Shown here piece by piece: positions 9,048-16,804 of a DNA stretch of 64,000 nt. The stretch is from DATMER01 sp040349255 (GTDB taxonomy: Bacteria > Acidobacteriota > Thermoanaerobaculia > Multivoradales > UBA5704): assembly GCA_040349255.1 (NCBI GenBank), contig JBEQUE010000206.1, positions 6,509 to 70,508 on the forward strand. Direction: 5' to 3'. Under the pieces are notes generated by a model. That model was not told the origin of the DNA. It saw only the letters and a program-made list of their open reading frames with translations, and did not search any database. The position numbers and the translations under genes were made by a program. Position 1 is the stretch's first letter; each line of letters opens with the position of its first letter.

Positions 9048-9059
9048 CCCTATTCTATA
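9048..9059 (-). promoter_or_regulatory. Candidate -10 box (TATAGAATAGGG) of the 9014 gene
   Basis: On the minus strand TATAGAATAGGG sits about 34 bases before ATG 9014, compatible with a -10 element and a short leader containing the AGGAGGG ribosome site. Only a poor -35 match exists. Its near identity to the box before the paralogue (7649-7660) is the main reason to report it. Confidence 0.4.
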
Positions 9060-9099
9060 GTCTCAAGACACAATTCTGGAAATCCTGGAAGAAAACTTC

Positions 9100-9387
9100 T
9101 TACCATCCACCGTTCGGATCGATGAAGCCGCCGACGTCGGTGTGCACCCCATTCCTCGGCGGGTCCGGGTTCGGCACCGGGGCGCCCTCGGTCGAGGCGT
9201 CGAAGATCGAGACGAAGACGTCCTTCGCGTCGAGCACCGAGGCCAGCCAGTCCCAGACGGCGGACAGCGTGCCGGAGGCCCGCTCGGGGCCCGGACCGTT
9301 CGCCGACGGCAGGGCATGCGCCGTGCCGGTCGCCAGAAACAGGGCGAGCGCCAGCAGGGCGAAGATCGAACGCGCTGTGCGAGACAT
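9100..9387 (-). CDS. Small secreted protein of unknown function
   Basis: A 95-residue product with a clear Sec signal peptide: MSRTARSIFALLALALFLAT followed by GTAHA. I chose ATG 9387 because GGAGGAG stands six bases before it and the signal peptide starts there; a longer frame to 9459 has neither feature. The mature part is about 70 residues, with a predicted helix (SAVWDWLASVLDA) and a Pro/Asn/Asp-rich tail (PVPNPDPPRNGVHTDVGGF). No cysteine is present in the mature part. It lies about 85 bases upstream of the TPR gene on the same strand and may be cotranscribed with it. No family recognised. Confidence 0.65.
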   Translation of the reverse strand: MSRTARSIFALLALALFLATGTAHALPSANGPGPERASGTLSAVWDWLASVLDAKDVFVSIFDASTEGAPVPNPDPPRNGVHTDVGGFIDPNGGW

Positions 9388-9569
9388 ACAGGTCTCCTCC
9401 ATCCTGAGTTCCGGCTTGCCCACTATAGGCCAGCCGTCTCCGAAGAACGATTCAAGCATCCAAACAACCGTCTAACAGACCATCTAACAGTTATGAGTGT
9501 GGCATACAACCAAAAAGGAGCCGCTTCCCAAAAACATTGATAATCGGCTATGGCTGCGCTGGCCGGACG

Positions 9570-9591
9570 GTGTGCTAGTGTAGTCGTACAC
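9570..9591. promoter_or_regulatory. Imperfect 22-bp dyad, possible GntR operator
   Basis: The sequence GTGTGCTAGTGTAGTCGTACAC has outer half-sites GTGT/ACAC and further symmetric matches inside. It ends two bases before the ATG of the GntR gene. YtrA-type GntR repressors commonly bind dyads over their own promoters, so autoregulation of the operon is a reasonable inference. With only two bases between dyad and ATG, the transcript would have almost no leader or the operator would be downstream of the promoter. Confidence 0.4.
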
Positions 9592-9593
9592 GT

Positions 9594-10010
9594 ATGAGCC
9601 GAAACCTCCGGATCGATCCCGCCGATTCCCGTCCGATCTGGCGGCAGATCGAGGAGGGCGTGCGGCATCTGGTCGCCTCCGGCGCGCTGCTCGCCGGAGC
9701 GCCGGTGCCGTCGGTGCGCGACCTCGCGCGCGACCTGCAGATCAATCCCGCGACGGTTTCGAAGGCCTACCAGCGGCTGACCGACGCCGGCGTGCTCGCG
9801 GTCCGGCGGGGCGAGGGGACCTACGTGAGCGACGCGCCGCCGAAGCTGCCGGACGCCGAGCGCAGCCGGCGGCTGCTCCAGGGCGCGCTGCGCTACGCCA
9901 GCCTGGCGGTGACGATCGGCGCCGGGCGGGACGAGGCCGCGGAGACGCTCGACGAGGCCTGGCGCACCCTGTTGAGCGGCGGAGCACCCGAAGAGGACAC
10001 AGAGGAATGA
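9594..10010 (+). CDS. GntR-family transcriptional regulator, YtrA type
   Basis: 138 residues. The N-terminal winged helix-turn-helix contains the usual GntR signature: WRQIEEGVRHLVASGAL, PVPSVRDLARDLQINPATVSKAYQRL and then LAVRRGEGTYV. The C-terminal tail is a short helical dimerisation segment, as in the YtrA subfamily, which typically controls adjacent ABC transporters. The stop overlaps the ATPase start at 10007 by four bases, so the regulator, ATPase and permease form one operon. A dyad immediately upstream may be its operator. Ligand unknown. Confidence 0.9.
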   Translation: MSRNLRIDPADSRPIWRQIEEGVRHLVASGALLAGAPVPSVRDLARDLQINPATVSKAYQRLTDAGVLAVRRGEGTYVSDAPPKLPDAERSRRLLQGALRYASLAVTIGAGRDEAAETLDEAWRTLLSGGAPEEDTEE

Positions 10011-10891
10011 ATCTCGTCGACATCGAAGAGCTGACCGTCCGCTACGGCCGCCCCCGGACACCGTCCGTGCTCGACCGGGTCTCGCTCGCCGTGCCCGAGG
10101 GCTCGGTCTACGTGCTCGTCGGGCGCAACGGGGCGGGGAAGAGCTCCCTCGTGCGCTGCCTGCTCGGCGAGCAGCGGCCGGCTGCGGGCCGGGCGCTCCT
10201 CCTCGGCGGCGACGCCTGGCGCGAGCGGGCCCGGCTGCTGCGCGGGGTCGGCGTGGTGCCGGAGGAGCCCGACGCGCCGCCGTCCATGACCGCCCGCCAG
10301 CTCGCCCGCTTCTGCTCCGGTCTCTACGACTCCTGGGACGGCGCCGGCCTGTCCGAGCGCCTGAAGCGCTTCGGCGTGCCGGAGGACGTCCCGTTCGGCC
10401 AGCTCTCGAAGGGGCAGAAGGGGCACGTGCTCCTGTCGCTCTGCCTCGCCGGCTCGCCGCGGCTCCTGGTCCTGGACGACCCCACGCTCGGCCTCGACCC
10501 GGTGGCGCGGCGCGCGGTCTTCGACGAGCTGATCGTCGACCTCTCCGAGCGCGGCACCACGGTCTTCCTGACCAGCCACGACCTGGCCGGGGTCGAGGGG
10601 ATCGCCGACCGGATCGGCCTGCTCCAGGCGGGCCGGCTGGCGATCGACGAGGAGATGGAGACGCTCAAGCAGCGCTTCCGCCGGTTGCGGATCTCCGGTG
10701 GGGCCGGTCCCGTGCCGGGGATCGAGACTCTCCGGCCGGTCTCGACCGCGACCCGGGCCTGGGGCTGGGAGGCGGTGGTCTCGGCCTGGGACGAGGACCG
10801 GCCGCCTTCCGGCCTGCCGGAGTCGGTCGAGGTCTCGGCGCTCACGCTGGAGGAGATCTTCCTTTCGCTGTCCACGGAGACCCCGCGATGA
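10007..10891 (+). CDS. ABC transporter ATP-binding protein
   Basis: 294 residues. Walker A is GRNGAGKSS (about residue 40), the signature motif is LSKGQKGHV (a variant of LSGGQ), and Walker B is LLVLDDPTLGLDP followed by the H-loop TSHDL. A C-terminal extension of about 80 residues follows, as in ATPases paired with ABC-2 permeases. It is translationally coupled at both ends (10007 overlap upstream, 10888 overlap downstream). The ATPase energises the unusual permease encoded next. The transported substrate is unknown; YtrA-controlled systems often respond to cell-envelope stress or antibiotics. Confidence 0.92.
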   Translation: MNLVDIEELTVRYGRPRTPSVLDRVSLAVPEGSVYVLVGRNGAGKSSLVRCLLGEQRPAAGRALLLGGDAWRERARLLRGVGVVPEEPDAPPSMTARQLARFCSGLYDSWDGAGLSERLKRFGVPEDVPFGQLSKGQKGHVLLSLCLAGSPRLLVLDDPTLGLDPVARRAVFDELIVDLSERGTTVFLTSHDLAGVEGIADRIGLLQAGRLAIDEEMETLKQRFRRLRISGGAGPVPGIETLRPVSTATRAWGWEAVVSAWDEDRPPSGLPESVEVSALTLEEIFLSLSTETPR

Positions 10892-12813
10892 GGGCGTTCG
10901 TCGCCGTCCTGCGCCGCGAGCTGGCCGAGCGCTGGCTGATCCCGGTGGCCGCGCTCCTGCTCGGGCTCGCGCCGCTCGCGGCCCCGCTCCTGCCGATCGC
11001 GGGCTTCCGCGGACCGGAGCTGCGCTCCGGCACCGCGCTCGCTCTCGCCCTGATCGCGAGCTGCCTGCTCGCCGTGGTGCTCGGCAGCTCGATCCTGGCG
11101 CGCGACCTGAGCGAGAGGCGGCTCGGCTTCTACTTCTCCCGGCCGCTGCCGGCCTGGACGATCTGGGCCGGGAAGATGGCGGCGGCGTTCGTCCTCGCCC
11201 TCGGCTCGGGGCTCCTGATCGTGCTGCCCTGCCTGCTGCTCGGCGACCGACTCGACCCCTCCGGCCTGTTCTGGAAGGTCGGTCTGGCGGACAACGTCGG
11301 TCTGTGGGCGGCGGGCGTGAGCCTGCTGATCCTGCTCTCGAACGCCGCCGCGGTCATGTTCCGGTCGCGCTCGCCCTGGCTGCTCCTCGACCTCGGCGCC
11401 GCCGCCCTGCTGAGCGCCCTGCTGTGGGTGGAGATGGACCGCCTGTCCGTGGCAGGCGCGTACGGCGCCGTGATGCAGATCCAGGTCGGGCTGCTCGCCG
11501 TCCTGGCCCTGGCCCTGGCGGCGGCCAGCGCGGTCCAGGTCCTCCGCGCCCGGACCGATCTGCGCCTCGGCCATCGCCTGCTCTCCCTCACCCTGTGGGG
11601 CCTGCTCGGGCTCGCGACGATCGCGGTCGCCCTGTACGGCCGCTGGATCCTCGCCGCCGGTCCCGAGGACGTGATCGCCTTCCGTTTCGTCCAGCCGGCT
11701 CCGGCCGGCACCTGGGTGGCCCTCGCGGGACCGGTCGGGCGGTGTCCCGGCTTCGAGCCGCTCTTCCTCCTCGACACCCGCTCGGGCCGGTCCTTCCGGA
11801 TCCCGTCGTCGGTCTGGGACTACGGGCTCTGGAACGGCCCGGTGTTCTCCCGGGATGGCCGGCGCGCGGTCTGGCTGGAGCCCGAGGGCCGCCGGCGGTC
11901 TCCCCTGTACGCCCGCTGGCTGGACCTGGACCGGCCCGGAGCGCGCCCGTCCCCGGCTCCGATCCAGTTCGACGAGAGCGCTCCCCGCGGGCTCGCCCTG
12001 TCGGGCGACGGGCGGCGGCTCGCCGCCATCCAGCGGGAGCGCATCCTCGTGATGGACCTGGTCACGGGGCGGAACCTGGCGGCGGTGCCTGTGCCTCCCG
12101 GCCGGGCGCTCTGGGAGGACCGGCTGCGCTTCCTGGATTCCGGGGCCCTGCGCTTCTACGGCATCCGGGCGGCCGGCGAAGGGGAGGGGGAGGGCGATCT
12201 CCGGGTGATCGACGTCGATCCGGGCACCGGCAAGGTCCTGCGCTCCCTGTCCACCCCGGCTCCCGGCGAGTGGGCCACGATGCTCAGCCCGGACGGCAAC
12301 CGGCTGCTCCTCGCCACGCGCGACCTCTCGTTCACGACCTCGCACGTCCGGGTCGTGGACCTGAGGACCGGGGCGTCGTCGCCTTCGATCCCGGTGCAGC
12401 GGGTGACCGGCGGCGCCGACTTCCTGGGCGACGACCGGGTGCTGGTCTCGGAGCACGCCGGAGGCCGGATGATCCTGCGGCTCCTCGACCTCCAGGGGGT
12501 CGAGCGGCGCCGGTTCGAGATCCCGGCGGACCGCCTGCGGATCGGCGGCCGGCCGGCGCCCGGGCTCCTGGCGATCTCGATCCTGCCGCCGGGCTCCCGC
12601 AACGACTGGCTCTCGCGGCGCTCCCTCCTGCTGGACCTGGACCGCGGAACGTGGCGGCCCCTCGCCGACGGGATGGTGCCGGTGGCCTGGAGCCACCTGA
12701 CGCCCGGCAGCCTCGGCACGAGACTGTTCTTCCAGAACGAGGGCGGGCTCTTCGAGGTGGACCCGGCGACCGGCCACCGGCGGGTGATCCTGCAGCCCGA
12801 AGAGAAGAGATGA
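10888..12813 (+). CDS. ABC-2-like permease fused to a probable beta-propeller domain
   Basis: 641 residues. The N-terminal 260 residues hold about seven hydrophobic segments (for example WLIPVAALLLGLAPLAAPLL and MAAAFVLALGSGLLIVLPCL), as in ABC-2 permeases. The rest is soluble, with repeating beta-sheet units of the kind 'FSRDGRRAVWLEPEG', 'ALSGDGRRLAAIQRERILVM', 'LSPDGNRLLLATRDL'. These resemble WD40/TolB-like propeller blades. Such a large propeller on a permease is unusual; it may bind a ligand or partner outside the membrane, or sense the substrate. ATG overlaps the ATPase stop (ATGA). Membrane role is firm; propeller fold is inferred from the repeat pattern. Confidence 0.8.
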   Translation: MRAFVAVLRRELAERWLIPVAALLLGLAPLAAPLLPIAGFRGPELRSGTALALALIASCLLAVVLGSSILARDLSERRLGFYFSRPLPAWTIWAGKMAAAFVLALGSGLLIVLPCLLLGDRLDPSGLFWKVGLADNVGLWAAGVSLLILLSNAAAVMFRSRSPWLLLDLGAAALLSALLWVEMDRLSVAGAYGAVMQIQVGLLAVLALALAAASAVQVLRARTDLRLGHRLLSLTLWGLLGLATIAVALYGRWILAAGPEDVIAFRFVQPAPAGTWVALAGPVGRCPGFEPLFLLDTRSGRSFRIPSSVWDYGLWNGPVFSRDGRRAVWLEPEGRRRSPLYARWLDLDRPGARPSPAPIQFDESAPRGLALSGDGRRLAAIQRERILVMDLVTGRNLAAVPVPPGRALWEDRLRFLDSGALRFYGIRAAGEGEGEGDLRVIDVDPGTGKVLRSLSTPAPGEWATMLSPDGNRLLLATRDLSFTTSHVRVVDLRTGASSPSIPVQRVTGGADFLGDDRVLVSEHAGGRMILRLLDLQGVERRRFEIPADRLRIGGRPAPGLLAISILPPGSRNDWLSRRSLLLDLDRGTWRPLADGMVPVAWSHLTPGSLGTRLFFQNEGGLFEVDPATGHRRVILQPEEKR

Positions 12814-12814
12814 C

Positions 12815-13063
12815 GTGGCGTTCCTCTATCTCCTGCGCTGCGGCGACGGCTCGCTCTACACCGGCATCGCGCTCGACCTCGAGCGCCGGCTGGCGCAGCA
12901 CCGGTCGGGCCGGGCGTCGCGCTACACCCGCTCGCGGCTGCCGGTCGAGCTGGTCTGGTTCCGGGAGGTGGAGACCTGGAGCGCCGCTCTCCGCGAGGAG
13001 GCGCGGATCAAGCGCCTGAGCCGAGCCCGCAAGGAGGCCCTGGTGAGCCGGGGCGACGCGTGA
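12815..13063 (+). CDS. GIY-YIG domain protein, UPF0213/YhbQ-like
   Basis: 82 residues starting from GTG 12815. It contains the GIY-YIG core in variant form: FLYLLRCGDGSLYTGIALDL, the conserved arginine in LERRLAQH, and the glutamate in EEARIKRLSRARKEAL. Stand-alone proteins of this size belong to the YhbQ group, linked to nuclease activity or DNA repair, though their roles are poorly defined. It starts just after the permease stop and overlaps the next gene's GTG by four bases. It is therefore likely cotranscribed, but no functional link to transport is obvious. Confidence 0.85.
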   Translation: MAFLYLLRCGDGSLYTGIALDLERRLAQHRSGRASRYTRSRLPVELVWFREVETWSAALREEARIKRLSRARKEALVSRGDA

Positions 13064-14553
13064 CGGAGCGCCGGCTCTTCTGGGGCCTGGTCGCGCTCCT
13101 GCTGATCCCGGTCTGGTCCGTGGGCTACTTCCCGACCACGGACGGCCCCAGCCACGTCTACAACGCCTGGATCCTCCGCCAGTACGGCAACGTCCAGGAG
13201 TACCCGCTCTTCCAGCAGTACTACGAGATCGACTGGCGGCCGATCCCGAACTGGCTGAGCCACGCCGCGCTGGCCCTCCTGATGTTTCCGTTCGACCCGC
13301 GGACCGCCGAGAAGCTGCTCGTGAGCGGCTACGTGGTGCTGCTCGCCGGTGCCGCCCGCTTCCTGGCCGGCTCGGTTGATCTGGAAAAGCGTCCGGAGAA
13401 ACGCTGGCTCGCGTGGCTGGCCCTGCCTCTGATCTACAACCAGCTCCTGCACCTGGGCTTCTACGGCTTCTGCCTGAGCGTCGGCCTCTGCCTGCTCGCG
13501 GTCGGGACCTGGTGGCGGCACCGGGACCGGCCAGGCCCTGGGCTCGCGGTGAAGCTCAACCTTCTCCTCCTGCTCTGCTGGTTCTCCCACATCGTCTCTC
13601 TGGTGCTGGCGCTGGCCTCGATCGGCGTGCTCTGGCTGGTCACCCTCCGCGGCCGGCCCTTCAAACGCCACCTCCTGCACGTCCTGATCCTCGCTCCGCA
13701 GGTCGTCCTGCCGCTCTGGTTCGTCCAGGCGCAGGGCGGCGTGACCACTCCGGCAGGGCCGGGCTCGCGGGGCCTCTGGCTCTCTCTTCTCGGCCTCCGC
13801 GTCCTCTACCGGTTCGGCCGGGAGCAGGTCTGGATCGGGATCGCGGTGGCCGTGCTCTTCCTGGTCCTGGCCGCTCTCACGCTGGTCGGGAGGAAGACCT
13901 GGCGCGAGGAGGACGGCTTCCTCATCGCCGCCCTGCTCGCGGTCGTCCTCTACTTCGTGAGCCCCGAGGGCATCGCGGGCGGCCTCCTGATGAAGAGCCG
14001 GCTGAGCCTCTACCCCTGGCTCCTCCTGATCCCCTGGCTGGCGCCGCGGCTCGGAGACCGTGGACGGACGGCCGTGCTCGCGGCCATCGGGATCGTCACC
14101 GTCTTCCAGATCACGATGCTGGTCCACTGGTACCGCCTCCTCCAGCCGGAGATCCGCGAATTCCTGGCCGCCGCGGAGCCGATCGAGCCCGACAGCCGGG
14201 TCCTGCCCCTGGTGTTCAGGCGCAACGCGGCCTCCCTGCCGGTCGACGTGCTCGGCCACGCGCTCGGCTGGGTGGACGCGGAGAAGGGGCTCGTGGACTG
14301 GGGGAACTACGAGGCCATGACCGGACACTTCCCGGTCCGCTTCCGGCCGGAGACGGGTTTGTCTGACATCTATGCCCTGGAAGCCCATCCGGGCGAGCTG
14401 AACATCCGGGCCTACAAGAGCAGGACCGATTACGTCTTCACCTGGAGGATGCCGCCGGGCTCGCGCATGAACCGGGTTCTCGGCCAGCAGTTCAAGCCCC
14501 TGGCCGAGCAGGGCCCCGCGCGCGTCTACAGAAGAAAAGGAAGGAAGAGCTAG
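13060..14553 (+). CDS. Multi-spanning membrane protein, possibly GT-C glycosyltransferase-like
   Basis: 497 residues from GTG 13060, overlapping the previous stop. There are roughly ten hydrophobic segments (for example LFWGLVALLLIPVWSVGYF, WIGIAVAVLFLVLAALTLVG), with an early acidic/aromatic loop TTDGPSHVYNAWIL after the first helix and a soluble C-terminal tail. An acidic residue in the first extracytoplasmic loop and this layout are reminiscent of GT-C fold transferases using polyprenyl-linked sugars, but no diagnostic motif was found. It may act with the membrane GT87-like protein at 16.8 kb. Function is unproven. Confidence 0.75.
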   Translation: MTERRLFWGLVALLLIPVWSVGYFPTTDGPSHVYNAWILRQYGNVQEYPLFQQYYEIDWRPIPNWLSHAALALLMFPFDPRTAEKLLVSGYVVLLAGAARFLAGSVDLEKRPEKRWLAWLALPLIYNQLLHLGFYGFCLSVGLCLLAVGTWWRHRDRPGPGLAVKLNLLLLLCWFSHIVSLVLALASIGVLWLVTLRGRPFKRHLLHVLILAPQVVLPLWFVQAQGGVTTPAGPGSRGLWLSLLGLRVLYRFGREQVWIGIAVAVLFLVLAALTLVGRKTWREEDGFLIAALLAVVLYFVSPEGIAGGLLMKSRLSLYPWLLLIPWLAPRLGDRGRTAVLAAIGIVTVFQITMLVHWYRLLQPEIREFLAAAEPIEPDSRVLPLVFRRNAASLPVDVLGHALGWVDAEKGLVDWGNYEAMTGHFPVRFRPETGLSDIYALEAHPGELNIRAYKSRTDYVFTWRMPPGSRMNRVLGQQFKPLAEQGPARVYRRKGRKS

Positions 14554-14564
14554 ACTAGCCCCCG

Positions 14565-15374
14565 ATGTACAACGACTTCTACGGCCTCAGCGAGGCGCCG
14601 TTCAACATCACGCCGGACCCGCGCTTCCTCTTCTTCAGCGACCGCCATCGCGAGGCGTACAACCACATCCTGTTCGGGTTGCGCGAGCGGAAGGGGTTCA
14701 TCCAGCTCACCGGCGAGGTCGGGGCCGGCAAGACCACCGTCTGCCGCGCCCTGCTCGAAGAGCTGGGGCCGCAGTACCGGACGGCGCTCATCCTCAACCC
14801 CTGTCTGACCGGCGACCAGCTCCTGCGCTCCATCCTGATCGAGCTGGGGCTGGAGCCGTCCGACGACCGGGTGGCCTGCCTCCAGCGGCTCAACCAGTAC
14901 CTTCTCGACCAGCTCGCCGAGGGCAACGACGTCGTCCTCCTGATCGACGAGGCCCAGGATCTCGACTTCGATCTCCTGGAGCAGATCCGCCTGCTGTCCA
15001 ACCTGGAGACCGACCAGCGCAAGCTCCTCCAGATCGTCCTCCTCGGCCAGCCCGAGCTGCGCGACAAGCTGAACGACTCCCGCCTGCGCCAGCTCCGGCA
15101 GCGGATCACGGTGCGCTACCACCTGGAGCCGCTCTCGCGCCGCGAGACGGAGCAGTACATCCAGCACCGGCTGCAGGTGGCCGGGGCGAACGGCAGCCCG
15201 AGCTTCAGCCGCTGGGCGGTCGGCGGCATCCATCGCTACTCCGGAGGCGTGCCGCGGCTGGTCAACGCCGTCTGCGACAAGGCGCTGCTCTGCGGCTACG
15301 TGACCGGCGACGACCACCTGACCTGGCGGCACATCCGGCGGGCGATCCGCGAGCTGGAAGGGGACTTCTCATGA
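14565..15374 (+). CDS. gspA: ExeA/GspA-like AAA ATPase of type II secretion
   Basis: 269 residues. The N-terminus MYNDFYGLSEAPFNITPDPR is the hallmark of the ExeA/GspA family. Walker A is GEVGAGKTT, Walker B is VVLLIDEAQDL, and the arginine-rich sensor region is RLRQLRQRITVRYHLEPL. ExeA with ExeB helps multimerise and place the outer-membrane secretin in the envelope. The C-terminal peptidoglycan-binding domain of Aeromonas ExeA is absent, which is common in short homologues. The next gene encodes a GspB-like protein and overlaps by four bases, supporting a GspAB pair. No secretin or core type II genes are in this window. Confidence 0.88.
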   Translation: MYNDFYGLSEAPFNITPDPRFLFFSDRHREAYNHILFGLRERKGFIQLTGEVGAGKTTVCRALLEELGPQYRTALILNPCLTGDQLLRSILIELGLEPSDDRVACLQRLNQYLLDQLAEGNDVVLLIDEAQDLDFDLLEQIRLLSNLETDQRKLLQIVLLGQPELRDKLNDSRLRQLRQRITVRYHLEPLSRRETEQYIQHRLQVAGANGSPSFSRWAVGGIHRYSGGVPRLVNAVCDKALLCGYVTGDDHLTWRHIRRAIRELEGDFS

Positions 15375-16087
15375 GCCTGATCGACGAGGCGCTGCGCCGG
15401 GCGCGGCAGGAAGCCGCCCGCCAGGACGCCGCCCGCCGAGACGACCGCTACCGCCAGGTGCCGGTGCTCCCGCCGTCGGCGGCGAGGAGACCCAGCCGGT
15501 CCGGCCGTCCGATGCTGATCGCCGTCGCCGTGGCCCTCTGCATTGTGGCCGGGATCGGGATCGGCGTGCTCCTGGGACGGAACCGCGGCGAGGAGACAAC
15601 CGTCGCCGCCGAAGCCACCGCGACGCCTGTCGAAAGCGCTCCACCCCTGGAGACCCCGAGGCCGCAGATCGTCGTGGAGGAGACGCCGGAGCCAGCCCTG
15701 GAGACACCCATCCCGGAGACGCCGGCTCCGACGCCGACTCCCGCGCCCGAGCCTCCTCCCCGCCAGGAGCTGCCGGCCGCGGAAGCCGAGCCCGTCGATC
15801 CTCCGCCGGCGCTCGACGCGACTCCCGCTCCGATGCCGGCTCCGGAACCCGCCGCTCCGGCCCCGGCGCCGGAGATCCGCACCTACGTCCGCGAGGTTCC
15901 GCTGCCCGACGGCGGCTCTCTGCGGCTGAACGGCATCGCCTTCTCGTCGGACCGGCCCGTGGCGCTGATCGACGACCGGGTCCTCGGGGTGGGAGAGAGC
16001 TATCGGGGCTTCCTCGTCGCCGACATCCAGGCCGGCCAAGTGGAGCTGCAGGGCAACGGCATGACCGTGAGAGTGAGCCTCAAATGA
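15371..16087 (+). CDS. gspB: GspB-like general secretion pathway protein
   Basis: 238 residues: a cytoplasmic N-terminus with MSLIDEALRRARQEAARQDA, one membrane helix (MLIAVAVALCIVAGIGIGVLL, about residues 48-68), a long Pro/Ala/Glu/Thr-rich linker, and a folded C-terminal domain (YVREVPLPDGGSLRLNGIAF to the end) of the T2SSB type. This matches GspB/ExeB, which spans the inner membrane and works with GspA. The linker is low in complexity and strongly proline-rich. It overlaps gspA at its start and the B3/4 gene at its end, so all three are coupled. Confidence 0.87.
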   Translation: MSLIDEALRRARQEAARQDAARRDDRYRQVPVLPPSAARRPSRSGRPMLIAVAVALCIVAGIGIGVLLGRNRGEETTVAAEATATPVESAPPLETPRPQIVVEETPEPALETPIPETPAPTPTPAPEPPPRQELPAAEAEPVDPPPALDATPAPMPAPEPAAPAPAPEIRTYVREVPLPDGGSLRLNGIAFSSDRPVALIDDRVLGVGESYRGFLVADIQAGQVELQGNGMTVRVSLK

Positions 16088-16743
16088 CAGGAGAGCCCGC
16101 ACCGTTCGAGGTCCGCCACGAGCTGCCCGGCTGGGAGCTGCTGTGGCTCCGTCTCCGGCTCAATCCCGGCCATGAAGACGAGCTCGCCGGCCTGCGCCGC
16201 GAGGTGGCCGAGGTGGCCCGGGCCAACTTCGAAGGCGAAGGCCTCTCGACCCATCCCACGGTCGCCGCGGTCCGCAAGCTGTTCCGCGCCGCCGGTTGCG
16301 ACCCCACCCGCTACCGGCCGTCGTCCGAGGCGCTGATCCGGCGGCTGGTCAAGGGCGAGGACTTGCCGGTCATCCATCCGTTCGTGGACCTCAACAACTG
16401 CCTGTCCGTCGAGCTGGCCGTCCCCTGCTGCGCCTCGGCCGAGGGGACCTTCGCGCCGCCGGTCACCCTGCGCGCCGGCCGGCCGGGCGAGACCGTCCAG
16501 TCGCTCCGCGGGCCGTTCAACCTCGAAGGCAAGCCGCTGATGGAGGACGGCCAGGGCCCGTTCAGCACGCCGATCACCGACAGCGAGCGCGTGCGGGTCG
16601 GGGAGGGGACCGAGCGGGTCTGGATCGTAGCCTACCTGCCGCAAGGCGTCGTCGATCCGGCCGACGCCCGGGCCCGCCTCGACGAGCTGCTGGCCAAGGC
16701 GCCGGTGGCCGAGGTGGAGCTGGCCGGCCTGTCGCGAGCATAG
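16084..16743 (+). CDS. Free-standing B3/B4 (PheRS beta-like) domain protein
   Basis: 219 residues resembling the B3/B4 domain of phenylalanyl-tRNA synthetase beta chain. Recognisable parts are 'HPTVAAVRKLFRAAGCDPTRYRPSSEALIRR', 'LPVIHPFVDLNNCLSVE' and 'GPFSTPITDSERVRV'. In PheRS this domain edits Tyr-tRNA-Phe; stand-alone members may act as trans-editing or amino-acid-binding proteins, but most are uncharacterised. It starts in the GspB stop (ATGA), an odd pairing for a secretion operon. No signal peptide is seen. Family confident, role unknown. Confidence 0.82.
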   Translation: MTGEPAPFEVRHELPGWELLWLRLRLNPGHEDELAGLRREVAEVARANFEGEGLSTHPTVAAVRKLFRAAGCDPTRYRPSSEALIRRLVKGEDLPVIHPFVDLNNCLSVELAVPCCASAEGTFAPPVTLRAGRPGETVQSLRGPFNLEGKPLMEDGQGPFSTPITDSERVRVGEGTERVWIVAYLPQGVVDPADARARLDELLAKAPVAEVELAGLSRA

Positions 16744-16804
16744 GGTTTGCAGCTCAGCCGTGCCGAGGCTGGACGCCGGTTTCCGGGCGTCCGTACAACT
16801 TGGC

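Noticed and set aside
10324..12777. An 817-codon minus-strand frame over the ABC operon
   Set aside because: Complement of the ATPase and permease genes; composition is low complexity (Gln/Pro/Arg/Gly), with no motif or ribosome site.
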